From NCBI GenBank assembly GCA_964370625.1, contig CAYJKB010000019.1:1-33946 (forward strand): 33,946 bases of DNA. The letters are read 5' to 3'. Every line of letters starts with the position of its first letter. Position 1 is the stretch's first letter. Of this stretch, positions 23,819 to 31,681 are shown piece by piece. The position numbers and the translations under genes are program-made. The notes under the pieces are model-generated. The model saw only the letters and a list, made by a program, of their open reading frames with translations, did not search any database and was not told the origin of the DNA. This DNA comes from CAYJKB01 sp964370625 (GTDB lineage: Bacteria; Bacillota; Clostridia; Oscillospirales; Butyricicoccaceae).

Positions 23819-25555
23819 TTATACTTTTGTAATTAAATATGCTTTTGAGCCATTAGTCCAATTAATTTCTTTGCAGCTAAGTTCAGAATTTGAATAAAAT
23901 CCATTATTAGAAATTGCCTCTTTAAGCACACAATCATGACATAATGAATCTGGCTTGAAGCAATTCTTCCCATGAAAAGACAAAATATCATTTTTTGATG
24001 CTTTGTTTTCAAATATAGGATGTGAAATATTTGGTTGTGTAATATAAATAGGTGTATCTAAATTGTTTAATATTTCTATATAATTATCTCGAGATTTTGC
24101 AATATTTTCAACTAAAAATTGATTAATTATTAAAGTGGAAAATTGTTGACAAATATTTGATATACTTTTAAGTTGTTTTGAATTAAATTCATTTTCTTCT
24201 GCTACTTTTTCAAATCCTATAAATCCTAATAAATTTTTAGTGTTTCTAAGTGGGAAAATACAAAATGTTTTATTGTTTTTCTGAGTAATAGAATAGATGT
24301 GAGAATGCTTGTTAGGATAAGAAACTATAACATCATTCATTTTAAATGTATTATATAAATTAGTTATTTCAGCAAACGGTAAAGCTACAGTATGTGGGTT
24401 GCTTTTTTCGTCAGTTGTAAGCCAGTTATAAGTGCAAGTTACACCAGTTTCCTCATAATCTAGTTTAGTTATATATGCAAAATCAAAATGAAATTGTTTG
24501 CTAATCATATTCAAAATAGATTGGAAAGTATATTCAACAATTTTTTCATCCTTGGAAAGGCTATACATATAATCGCTAAGACTTTCTGAAAATTGTTTAA
24601 TATTCTGTTCTGGATCATCATTTGAAGCTTTCAATGTGTCAATTTGAGTGCGATTAGAAGTGTATTCGGTGAAATCATTACCATCATAAAAGGTAAATCC
24701 ATTTTTGCCACGAGATTTAGTGCCATATAAAGCCATATCTGCATATTCATATAGACTTTCAAATTCAAATGAAAAATCCGTAGTAGCGATACCTATACTA
24801 GCAGATATATCAATAGTTTTACCTTTTTGGCTATAACTTTGACTAAACTTCGAACAGACTTCACTAGCACGTTTTTCAATAATTTCAATAGATTGATAGT
24901 TACGTAAAAATACGAAAAATTCATCTCCACCTATTCTGCCAAGTATATCACTTTTTTGGAAAATTGAACGCAATGAACTTCCAAGCTGAGTAAGAACAGC
25001 ATCACCATATAAATGCCCAAATGTATCATTTATGCTTTTGAAATTATCAACATCAATAATCATCAAAGCACCACATTCAAGCTGTGGTTGAGAAGATAAC
25101 TGTTTACGAATTCTATGCTCGGTAGTTTTTTTGTTATATAAACCTGTTAAACCATCGTATTGGCTTAGTTTTTCAGTTTGTTGAATAAAATCGTATAATT
25201 GAATATAAGATTGAACTCTAGCTCGAACAACATTGTGTTTAAAAGGTTTTGTGATATAATCGATAGCTCCTAGTTGAAATCCTTTTTCTTCACTGGAAGG
25301 ATCATCTAATCCAGTAATAAAAATAACTGGTATTTTGCTATATTCTTCACTAGATTTAAGTTTAGCAATTGCATCAAATCCAGAGATTTCAGGCATGATT
25401 ATATCTAAAAGAATAAGTTTCGGATCACTTTCTTCAAGGACGTGAAACATTTCTTTTGCACTCGAAGCACAAATAACCGTATAATCATTTTGTAAAATAT
25501 TCGCCAAAGCTAAACGATTTATGCTGCTATCATCTACGATTAATATTTCATCCAT
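23819..25555 (-). CDS. Response regulator with receiver, GGDEF and GAF/PAS-like domains
   Basis: This is a 578-residue protein. The receiver domain (residues 1-122) has D8-D9, the phospho-acceptor D51, T81 and K103. The GGDEF domain (about 130-295) has DGLTGLYN, DVDNFKSINDTFGHLYGD and an intact GGDEF at 209-213; the RxxD inhibitory site reads QKSD, so feedback is probably lost. Residues ~335-510 look GAF-like, and ~515-578 resemble a truncated PAS domain with a CxxC (LCHDC) and other cysteines. It should make c-di-GMP under phosphorelay control; no partner kinase is adjacent. I start it at ATG 25555 because GGAGGG lies five bases upstream; the 24 residues readable before that would include the leader. 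It probably shares a transcript with the hydrogenase-GGDEF gene. Confidence 0.92.
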   Translation of the reverse strand: MDEILIVDDSSINRLALANILQNDYTVICASSAKEMFHVLEESDPKLILLDIIMPEISGFDAIAKLKSSEEYSKIPVIFITGLDDPSSEEKGFQLGAIDYITKPFKHNVVRARVQSYIQLYDFIQQTEKLSQYDGLTGLYNKKTTEHRIRKQLSSQPQLECGALMIIDVDNFKSINDTFGHLYGDAVLTQLGSSLRSIFQKSDILGRIGGDEFFVFLRNYQSIEIIEKRASEVCSKFSQSYSQKGKTIDISASIGIATTDFSFEFESLYEYADMALYGTKSRGKNGFTFYDGNDFTEYTSNRTQIDTLKASNDDPEQNIKQFSESLSDYMYSLSKDEKIVEYTFQSILNMISKQFHFDFAYITKLDYEETGVTCTYNWLTTDEKSNPHTVALPFAEITNLYNTFKMNDVIVSYPNKHSHIYSITQKNNKTFCIFPLRNTKNLLGFIGFEKVAEENEFNSKQLKSISNICQQFSTLIINQFLVENIAKSRDNYIEILNNLDTPIYITQPNISHPIFENKASKNDILSFHGKNCFKPDSLCHDCVLKEAISNNGFYSNSELSCKEINWTNGSKAYLITKV

Positions 25556-25604
25556 AGTAACCCTCCATATGCTATAAATAGTATGTACATTTAAGCTATA
25601 TATT

Positions 25605-25634
25605 ATTATACCAAAAAAGTCATACAATTTACAA
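25605..25634 (-). promoter_or_regulatory. Candidate promoter of the two-gene c-di-GMP operon
   Basis: On the minus strand, TTGTAA (25634-25629) and TATAAT (25610-25605) are 18 bp apart. This gives a leader of about 40 nt before ATG 25555. Confidence 0.5.
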
Positions 25635-25725
25635 GAACTTAATTAAAAAAATATCAGTTTTTTTAATTATTTTAAATAATCTAATTTTATGGAAAAATAA
25701 AGTATGAATTTTTATAAAATTTATC

Positions 25726-25753
25726 TTTACATTTAGCATATTCAATATATAAT
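25726..25753 (+). promoter_or_regulatory. Promoter of the guanine deaminase gene
   Basis: TTTACA at 25726-25731 and TATAAT at 25748-25753 are 16 bp apart, about 25 bases before the start codon. The stretch between this promoter and the divergent one is AT-rich and shows no other feature. Confidence 0.6.
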
Positions 25754-25778
25754 ATTAATTGAAAGAAAAGGTGAAAAT

Positions 25779-27047
25779 ATGAACTTTATTTTATTGGGAA
25801 ATTTTGTATATACAAATGAAAAAAGACAATTAATAACTAAAGAAAAACAATATGCAATTTGCGAAAATGGTATATGTCAAGGTGTATTTGAGCAAATACC
25901 TCAAAAATTTGCTTCTTTTGATGTAATTGATTATAGTGATAAAGCGATTTTACCAGGATTTATTGATTTACACCTACATGCGCCACAATATGAATACAGG
26001 GCAACGGACATGGATTGTACATTAATTGAATGGCTTAATAAATATACATTTCCTACAGAGAGTAAATTTGCAGATGTTAAATATGCAGATTATATGTATG
26101 ATTATTTTGTAAATGATATTAAAAATAGTGAAATTACACGTGCTTGTATTTTTGCAACTATCCATAAAGATGCAACAATTAAACTTATGGAAAAGCTTGA
26201 TAAAACTTATCTTAAAACATTTGTTGGCAAAGTTAACATGGATAGAAATGCTCCAGATTTTTATGTTGAAACTACACAAGATTCGCTTGAAATGACAGAA
26301 AGTTTTATTAGCGAATGTAATTTTGAAAATAGCAAACCTATAATAACACCAAGGTTTACACCAACTTGCTCTAATGAATTAATGCAAGGATTAGGTGAAA
26401 TTGCTGTACAAAAAAATATACCCATTCAATCACATTTATCAGAAAATGATAATGAAATCGAATGGGTTAAAGAACTTTGTCCTGATAGTGAATTTTATGG
26501 ACAAACTTACGATAAGTATAATTTGTTTGGAAATCCAAATAAAACTATCATGGCACATTGTGTCTTGTCTTGTGATAAAGAAATTGACTTAATGAAAGAA
26601 AATGGAGTATTTGTTGCACATTGTCCATCTTCAAATGCAAATTTAATGTCTGGAATTGCACCAATTTATAAATATTTAAGCAAAAACTTAAATGTAGGAT
26701 TTGGTTGTGATGTTGCAGGTGGTCAAAGATTATCAATTTTTAACGAAATGGTTTTAGCTATACAATTATCGAAAATGTTTGTTAGATACGTTGATAAAAA
26801 TGCAAAACCACTCACGTTTGTTGATGTTCTTTATATGGCAACTTTAGCAGGCGGAAAATTCTTTGGCAAAGTAGGAAGTTTTGAAGCTGGTTATGAATTT
26901 GATGCAATTATAATCGACGACAAAAATATTACAACTAACAGAGAATTTAACTTACAAGCCCGCACAGAGAGAATAATATACCTTCATGATGAATGTGAAA
27001 TAATCAGTAAATATGTTGCTGGAAAAGAAGTATTAAATACTAAATAA
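25779..27047 (+). CDS. guaD: Guanine deaminase
   Basis: This 422-residue amidohydrolase converts guanine to xanthine and ammonia. Metal and substrate motifs visible are HLH in FIDLHLHAPQY, the family block TDMDCTLIEWLNKYTFPTE, QSHLSEN, the AHC histidine and GCDVAGG with the metal-binding Asp; ITPRFTPTCS also fits the guanine deaminase group. The length is typical. AAAGGTG precedes the ATG. It stands alone, with the PPK2 gene convergent to it 21 bases beyond its end, and supports purine salvage or nitrogen supply. A chlorohydrolase-type deaminase of different substrate is the main alternative, but the HAPQY and TFPTE blocks argue against it. Confidence 0.9.
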   Translation: MNFILLGNFVYTNEKRQLITKEKQYAICENGICQGVFEQIPQKFASFDVIDYSDKAILPGFIDLHLHAPQYEYRATDMDCTLIEWLNKYTFPTESKFADVKYADYMYDYFVNDIKNSEITRACIFATIHKDATIKLMEKLDKTYLKTFVGKVNMDRNAPDFYVETTQDSLEMTESFISECNFENSKPIITPRFTPTCSNELMQGLGEIAVQKNIPIQSHLSENDNEIEWVKELCPDSEFYGQTYDKYNLFGNPNKTIMAHCVLSCDKEIDLMKENGVFVAHCPSSNANLMSGIAPIYKYLSKNLNVGFGCDVAGGQRLSIFNEMVLAIQLSKMFVRYVDKNAKPLTFVDVLYMATLAGGKFFGKVGSFEAGYEFDAIIIDDKNITTNREFNLQARTERIIYLHDECEIISKYVAGKEVLNTK

Positions 27048-27068
27048 TTCGAAAATTCAAAGATGAAT

Positions 27069-27941
27069 TTATTCAGTTTCCGACAATAATTTTTCCTTAC
27101 ACTTCTCTAAAGCTAAAGTACCATCTTCGGATAAAGTAGGATATTTTGGGTCGCATTCTTCGAGAGCATTAACCATAATTTCAGACACTAAATAGCGTGT
27201 ATACCATTTTTGGTCAGCTGGCAAAACATACCAAGGAGAATGTTTGGTTGCAGTTTTTTCGATAGCATCTTCATATGCTTCCATGTATTTATCAAAAAAT
27301 TCACGCTCTTTTAAATCGGAAGATGAGAATTTCCAGTTTTTATTTTTATCATCAATTCTGGATAAAAAACGTTTCTTTTGCTCATCAGGAGAGACGTGTA
27401 AAAAGATTTTTATAACCTTGTAGCTGTTTTCATATAAATATTCTTCGAAATTGCGAATTTGTTTATAACGTTGATTGAAGAAATGTTCATCACTTTTGCT
27501 AAGGCATCTTTCAGCAATTTTATAACGTTGCTGTAAATTATGAACCTTTACAACGAGAACATCTTCATAATAAGACCTATTGAAAATCGCAATTTTCCCC
27601 CTAGCTGGAACAGCAGTATGAGCACGCCATAAATAATCATGAGCAAGCTCGTCTGCGCTAGGTTGCTTAAAGCTGATTACATCAACGCCTTGTGGATTTA
27701 AAGGACCTAAAACATGACGAATTGTGCTGTCTTTGCCAGCGGCATCCATAGCTTGAAGAACAACTACAATACCCTCGCAGCTATCAGCATATAATTTATC
27801 TTGGAGAACTGTCATTTTAGCTTGGTTTTCTGTGAGTTTTTGGAAAATTTCTTCCTTGTCTGCTTTGTCAACTTTGCTATTTGTTGGTAATTTATTGATT
27901 GAAATTTTTTCGCTACCATCAAAATGATATTTGCTTAACAT
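27069..27941 (-). CDS. ppk2: Polyphosphate kinase 2 family protein
   Basis: This 290-residue single-domain PPK2 protein carries Walker A in LQAMDAAGKDST, the block FKQPSADELAHDYLWRAH, the Walker B region IFNRSYYEDVLVVKVH, and the lid arginines and lysines in FLSRIDDKNKNWKFSSSDLKER. PPK2 enzymes move phosphate between polyphosphate and nucleotides; this length and pattern suit a single-domain class that phosphorylates NMP or NDP with polyphosphate. The direction and exact nucleotide cannot be fixed from sequence. AAAGGAGC precedes ATG 27941. It is convergent with guanine deaminase and divergent from the radical SAM gene. Confidence 0.92.
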   Translation of the reverse strand: MLSKYHFDGSEKISINKLPTNSKVDKADKEEIFQKLTENQAKMTVLQDKLYADSCEGIVVVLQAMDAAGKDSTIRHVLGPLNPQGVDVISFKQPSADELAHDYLWRAHTAVPARGKIAIFNRSYYEDVLVVKVHNLQQRYKIAERCLSKSDEHFFNQRYKQIRNFEEYLYENSYKVIKIFLHVSPDEQKKRFLSRIDDKNKNWKFSSSDLKEREFFDKYMEAYEDAIEKTATKHSPWYVLPADQKWYTRYLVSEIMVNALEECDPKYPTLSEDGTLALEKCKEKLLSETE

Positions 27942-28043
27942 AAATGAATTGCTCCTTTCATATTTTAATAATTAATATTGTATAGGAATAATAAAAAAAA
28001 GTCAAATAAACATTGCTTTTCTAATAAAATAGAGGTGATTAAT

Positions 28044-28910
28044 ATAAAAGAAATAGTTGCAAAATCTTTAATATCAGCAAAAAATAACATGAATATTTAT
28101 CGAGGTTGTACACATGGGTGTATATATTGCGATAGTCGTTCTGAAGTATATGGAAAGACTTATACATTTGAAGATATTGAAATAAAAGTAAATGCAATAC
28201 AGCTTTTAGAACAGGAATTATCTAAAAAACGTAGACGGTGCATGATTACAACAGGTGCTATGACAGACCCATATATACCACTAGAAAAAGATTTAATGTA
28301 TACCAGAAAATGTCTTGAGATAATTGAAAAATATGAATTTGGAATAGCATTGCTTACAAAATCAGATTTAATACTTAGGGATATAGACATTTTAAAACGT
28401 ATTAATCAAAAATCAAAATGTATTGTACAAATGACATTAACAACTTATGATGAAGACCTTTGTAAAATATTAGAACCTAATGTAGCCACAACAAAAAAGC
28501 GATTTGAAGCGTTATGTAAACTTAACGAAGCGGATATCCCAACTATAGCTTGGATTACTCCGATTTTACCTTTTATTAATGATACAGAAGATAATATTTT
28601 AGGGATATTGGAATATTGTAAAATAGCAGGTGTAAAAGGTGTTTTGTCATTCGGAATGGGAATGACATTAAGAGCAGGCAATAGAGAATATTATTATGAA
28701 AAATTAGATGAAAATTTTAATGGATTAAAAAGAAAATATATGCAAAAATATGGTTCGGCATATGGACTTAAAAGTGAGAATAATACAAAACTTTCAAATA
28801 TAATAAAGAAATTTTGTAAAGACAATAATATGTTATATGGGGAAAAACAAATTTTTCCATATGTCTTAGAGTTTGACGATCAAAAAGAACAATTAACTTT
28901 ATTTGATTAA
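28044..28910 (+). CDS. SPL-like (spore photoproduct lyase family) radical SAM protein, apparent ATA start
   Basis: This is about a 289-residue radical SAM protein. The cluster motif C-x3-C-x2-C lies in NIYRGCTHGCIYCDSRSEVYG, and later blocks TTGAMTDPYIPLE and MTLTTYDEDLCKILEPN are typical of the SPL-like/Rv2578c-type group, whose substrates are mostly unknown. It is not a proven photoproduct lyase. The start is unusual: the only good ribosome site, AGAGGTG (28031-28037), points to ATA at 28044, just where homologues of this type begin. An in-frame TTG at 27978 lacks a ribosome site. A single G-to-A change of an ATG would explain this. No ATG occurs in frame until Met in KNNMNIYRG, which is too close to the cluster motif to be attractive. 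Confidence 0.8.
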   Translation: MKEIVAKSLISAKNNMNIYRGCTHGCIYCDSRSEVYGKTYTFEDIEIKVNAIQLLEQELSKKRRRCMITTGAMTDPYIPLEKDLMYTRKCLEIIEKYEFGIALLTKSDLILRDIDILKRINQKSKCIVQMTLTTYDEDLCKILEPNVATTKKRFEALCKLNEADIPTIAWITPILPFINDTEDNILGILEYCKIAGVKGVLSFGMGMTLRAGNREYYYEKLDENFNGLKRKYMQKYGSAYGLKSENNTKLSNIIKKFCKDNNMLYGEKQIFPYVLEFDDQKEQLTLFD

Positions 28911-29002
28911 TTTTTTTTAATGCTTGCAATAAAATTGATTATCAATGAATTAATATAATGAAGACACATTTTATTCATTTAACAAAGAAAGGAAGACTTG
29001 AA

Positions 29003-30297
29003 ATGAAAAATATGTATGTAAACAAAAAAACAAACAAAATAATAGCTATAACTTTATCATTTCTTATGATATTTTTAGCGGGATGTACACAAAACACTGC
29101 ACAAGATGAAAAACCAGAAGATGATGCAGTTGTAGAACAGGTATTGCCAGAAGATACAGCTATTGAGGCAAATTTAATTAAACTAGAAGAATTTGAAGGG
29201 CAAATTGAAATAATTAATGCAGATGGCATACAGGTTGAAGCAAAAGAAGAAATGAGACTTCAAAGTGGATTTAAAATCTCAACTAGTGCTGGAGCATATG
29301 CATTTATTAGTTTAGACGATAGTAAAGCTATAAGACTGGATGGTTTATCTTCTGCTAAAGTTGAAAAAGATGAAAAAAATCTATTAATTTCTCTTGATGC
29401 TGGAAAATTGTTTTTTAATGTAACAAATCCATTAGAAACAGATGAAACTATGAATATTAAAACTTCTAATATGGTTACAGGCATTAGAGGAACATCAGGA
29501 TATTTAGAAGTATATCAACAAGATAATTTGGATATTAGTTTAACTACGATACTTACGGGCGAAGTTGCTGTTAATGCTACGGATTTGCAAGGTCAAGAAT
29601 TTGCTGAAAATGCTTTGATTTCTGGTCAAACTGCTGTTTATGATTATGATGACGATGATGACCATATAGCTATATTTGATGTTGAACAAGATGAAATTCC
29701 AGCATTTGTAAAAGTTGCTATTCTAAATGATGCAGATTTACAAGAAGAAATTAAGCAATCAGCTGAATTTGATATCGATGATTTATTAGACGATGCTGAA
29801 AATGAATGGGAACAAGAAAAAAATCAACAGAAATTATCAGATGATGACGATGANNNNNNNNNNNNNNNNNNNNNNNNNNNNNNNNNNNNNNNNNNNNNNN
29901 NNNNNNNNNNNNNNNNNNNNNNNNNNNNNNNNNNNNNNNNNNNNNNNNNNNNNATGATGACGATGATGATGACAATGATTTGAATGAAAACGATGATGAC
30001 GATGATGATACAGATGATTTAGACGATAATGACGATATAGATGACAACAATGACGATGCAGATGATGTTGACGATGATTTAGATGATAATGATATAAACG
30101 AAACTGACGATGACAATGACACTACACCAGATGTAAAGGATGATATGGATGACGATTTACAAGATGATGTCATTGATACAAGTGCAAACAATGATGATGA
30201 CGAAGAAATCGAAATAGAACAACCAGAAATAGAAGATGAAGATAGCGATGACGAAGAAGATAATCAAGACGATGAAGAAGATGATGATGACAAATAA
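29003..30297 (+). CDS. FecR-domain lipoprotein with long Asp-rich tail, interrupted by assembly gap
   Basis: The start is ATG 29003 with AAAGGAAG eight bases upstream; an in-frame ATG at 28958 has no ribosome site. A signal peptide ends in the lipobox L-A-G-C (Cys28). Residues ~55-190 form a FecR-type beta domain (EGQIEIINADG, LQSGFKISTSAGAYAFISLDDS, LDAGKLFFNV, TSNMVTGIRGTSG). An acidic tail follows and enters a 100-N gap in a run of Asp codons. Beyond the gap another open frame continues the Asp/Asn/Glu-rich sequence to TAA at 30297. It lies in a different frame only because the N count is a placeholder, so I treat it as one gene. The FecR fold in Gram-positive lipoproteins is often a surface or adhesive module; the tail could bind calcium. 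True length unknown. Confidence 0.75.
29854..29953. other. Assembly gap of 100 N inside an Asp-codon repeat
   Basis: Exactly 100 undetermined bases are flanked on both sides by near-identical GATGAY repeats (ATGATGACGATGA on each side). The round number suggests a gap of unknown size, placed because reads could not span the low-complexity repeat. Confidence 0.97.
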
Positions 30298-30325
30298 ATC
30301 ATAAAAAACTTGGAGGAATGAAAAT

Positions 30326-30700
30326 ATGAAATTTGGAGCTTTTTCAATAAGTTTATCGGTTAAAGATTTAGTAGTATCTAAAGAATTTTATGAGACTTTA
30401 GGCTTTACTCAATTAGGTGGTGACATATCTATGAATTATTTGATTATGAAAAATGAAAATGCAATAATTGGGTTATTTCAAGGAATGTTTGAAGGAAATA
30501 TATTAACTTTTAACCCTGGTTGGGATGAAAATGCACAAGAAGTAAATCCATTTACAGATATCAGAACACTTGAAACTAAGCTTCAAGATAAAGGTATAGA
30601 ATTTATTTCACATACAGATAAAGAAACAGCACAAGGTCCTGCAAACTTTATGATGTGTGACCCTGATGGGAATGTAATTCTTGTAGATCAACATAGATAA
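30326..30700 (+). CDS. VOC-family (glyoxalase/bleomycin-resistance fold) protein
   Basis: This is a 124-residue single VOC module pair. The beginning ISLSVKDLVVSKEFYETLGF and the end NFMMCDPDGNVILVDQHR are the standard betaalphabetabetabeta edges of the fold. Compared with glyoxalase I the metal-ligand positions are poorly conserved, so the activity is unknown; members range from isomerases and dioxygenases to drug-binding proteins. TTGGAGGA precedes the ATG, 28 bases after the FecR-lipoprotein gene, so it may be co-transcribed with it. Confidence 0.85.
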   Translation: MKFGAFSISLSVKDLVVSKEFYETLGFTQLGGDISMNYLIMKNENAIIGLFQGMFEGNILTFNPGWDENAQEVNPFTDIRTLETKLQDKGIEFISHTDKETAQGPANFMMCDPDGNVILVDQHR

Positions 30701-30706
30701 TAAAAA

Positions 30707-30745
30707 TTTAAGAGTGTGTGACACTTTGTGTCACACACTCTTAAA
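30707..30745. repeat. Perfect 18-bp hairpin downstream of the VOC gene
   Basis: TTTAAGAGTGTGTGACAC (30707-30724) pairs without mismatch with 30728-30745 around a TTT loop. On the plus strand no T tract follows; on the minus strand five T residues do. It is probably a transcript-stabilising or bidirectional termination element. Confidence 0.8.
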
Positions 30746-30766
30746 ACTAAGAAGAATTTGTTTTAT

Positions 30767-30806
30767 AGGTTGTGGTGAAAAATTGTTTCACTACAGCCTT
30801 TTTTGT
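30767..30806 (+). terminator. Second hairpin terminator after the VOC gene
   Basis: AGGTTGTGGTGAAA (30767-30780) pairs with TTTCACTACAGCCT (30786-30799) with two G-T pairs, and a run of T residues follows to about 30804. It gives the VOC gene a real intrinsic terminator behind the perfect hairpin. Confidence 0.8.
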
Positions 30807-30883
30807 GTATAAAATTCAAGTGAAAGCAAATACTGTTGAAATGGAACTATTAATATTTAGCTAGTTTTATTATTTAAAAGTAA

Positions 30884-31540
30884 TTAAAAAAATAATTGAA
30901 ACTCATTTTTGTTATAGGCTATTAATCCATCTTTTTGCATTTTTGAAAGTTCGTTTGATAGGGCACTTCTATCTGCACATAAAAAATTAGCTAGTTCTTC
31001 TCTATTAAATGGAATTTTAAATTTTTTTAAACCATTTGAAGTAAAATTAAAATAAGCAATGATTTTTTCTCTTAAAGTTTTTCTGGAAATTATATCTATT
31101 CTCTGATTTAAATAAAGACCTTTTCTAGCAATAATTTTCAACATATTTGAAATTAATTTTTGATGAAATTGGCAGGCAGAACCACATGTAGATATAATTT
31201 TTCTATAATTAAAGAAGATTATAGAGCTATCTATATCACAATAAATTGAAACAGGGCTATGAAAAATATCAGCACAAGCAAAGATTTCACCGAACATATC
31301 ACCTTGATATACTTCTGTAATAATAATTTCATTTCCATTAAGATCTGTCTTAATAACTTTAACAGAGCCAGAAACCACGATACCAATTAACTCAATATTA
31401 TCACCTTCATGTAATATAAATTCATTCCTTTTATATTCTTTTTCAGTTGTACCAATACAATTTAGAATTGAATTTAGTGTGGATATTGAAATACCATCAA
31501 AAAGTGGATTTTTTAAAATTTGTTGCAAACTATTTTTCAT
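30884..31540 (-). CDS. Crp/Fnr-family regulator (HcpR-like)
   Basis: This 218-residue regulator has an N-terminal cyclic-nucleotide-binding-type beta barrel (about residues 15-120, ending in a long helix) and a C-terminal winged helix with NREELANFLCADRSALSNELSKMQKDGLI. It lacks an FNR-type N-terminal cysteine cluster. It is divergent from the ferredoxin-hcp operon, the standard location of HcpR, which in other anaerobes senses nitric oxide or nitrosative stress, in some cases through heme. AAGGAG lies before the ATG at 31540. A palindrome between the divergent genes sits at the right place to activate hcp and to lie downstream of its own possible start point. The assignment to HcpR rests on context and fold. 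Confidence 0.85.
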   Translation of the reverse strand: MKNSLQQILKNPLFDGISISTLNSILNCIGTTEKEYKRNEFILHEGDNIELIGIVVSGSVKVIKTDLNGNEIIITEVYQGDMFGEIFACADIFHSPVSIYCDIDSSIIFFNYRKIISTCGSACQFHQKLISNMLKIIARKGLYLNQRIDIISRKTLREKIIAYFNFTSNGLKKFKIPFNREELANFLCADRSALSNELSKMQKDGLIAYNKNEFQLFF

Positions 31541-31552
31541 AATACTCCTTTT

Positions 31553-31568
31553 CGTTGTATAAACAACG
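31553..31568. promoter_or_regulatory. Palindromic operator for the HcpR-like regulator
   Basis: CGTTGT-ATAA-ACAACG is a 16-bp site with perfect 6-bp arms in the divergent region. Its centre (31560.5) is 41.5 bases upstream of the start predicted from TATAAT at 31590-31595, the class II activator position of Crp/Fnr proteins. A further TTGTTGTA half-site follows at 31574. Confidence 0.6.
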
Positions 31569-31595
31569 GACTTGTTGTATTTATTTTATTATAAT
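31567..31595 (+). promoter_or_regulatory. Activator-dependent promoter of the ferredoxin-hcp operon
   Basis: TATAAT at 31590-31595 is a perfect -10 box, but the -35 position 17 bp upstream reads CGGACT (31567-31572), a poor match. This is expected if a Crp/Fnr protein bound at the adjacent palindrome recruits the polymerase. Transcription would start near 31602, 80 bases before the first gene. Confidence 0.55.
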
Positions 31596-31681
31596 GAAGT
31601 CATGTTAGTCAAGCATTATTTTGAAATAAAGCAAAAAGTCAGTACAGATAAAGTGATTGAAATATGAAAGGATAGATAAAA

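Noticed and set aside
28934..28946. ATTGAT-T-ATCAAT palindrome before the FecR-domain gene as a Fur or FNR box
   Set aside because: The centre does not fit the 7-1-7 Fur pattern and the spacing does not fit FNR; a FecR fold alone does not imply iron control.
29830..30060. CRISPR-like or satellite repeat
   Set aside because: The repeats are trinucleotide Asp codons within a protein frame, with no spacers.
29751..30191. Serine-rich minus-strand reading frame across the gap
   Set aside because: It is the reverse of Asp codon repeats (GAT/GAC read as ATC/TCA/TCG) and has no ribosome binding site.
29980..30297. Independent small Asp-rich gene
   Set aside because: Its TTG start has no ribosome site and the Asp frame is open back to the gap edge, so it is the tail of the FecR-domain lipoprotein.
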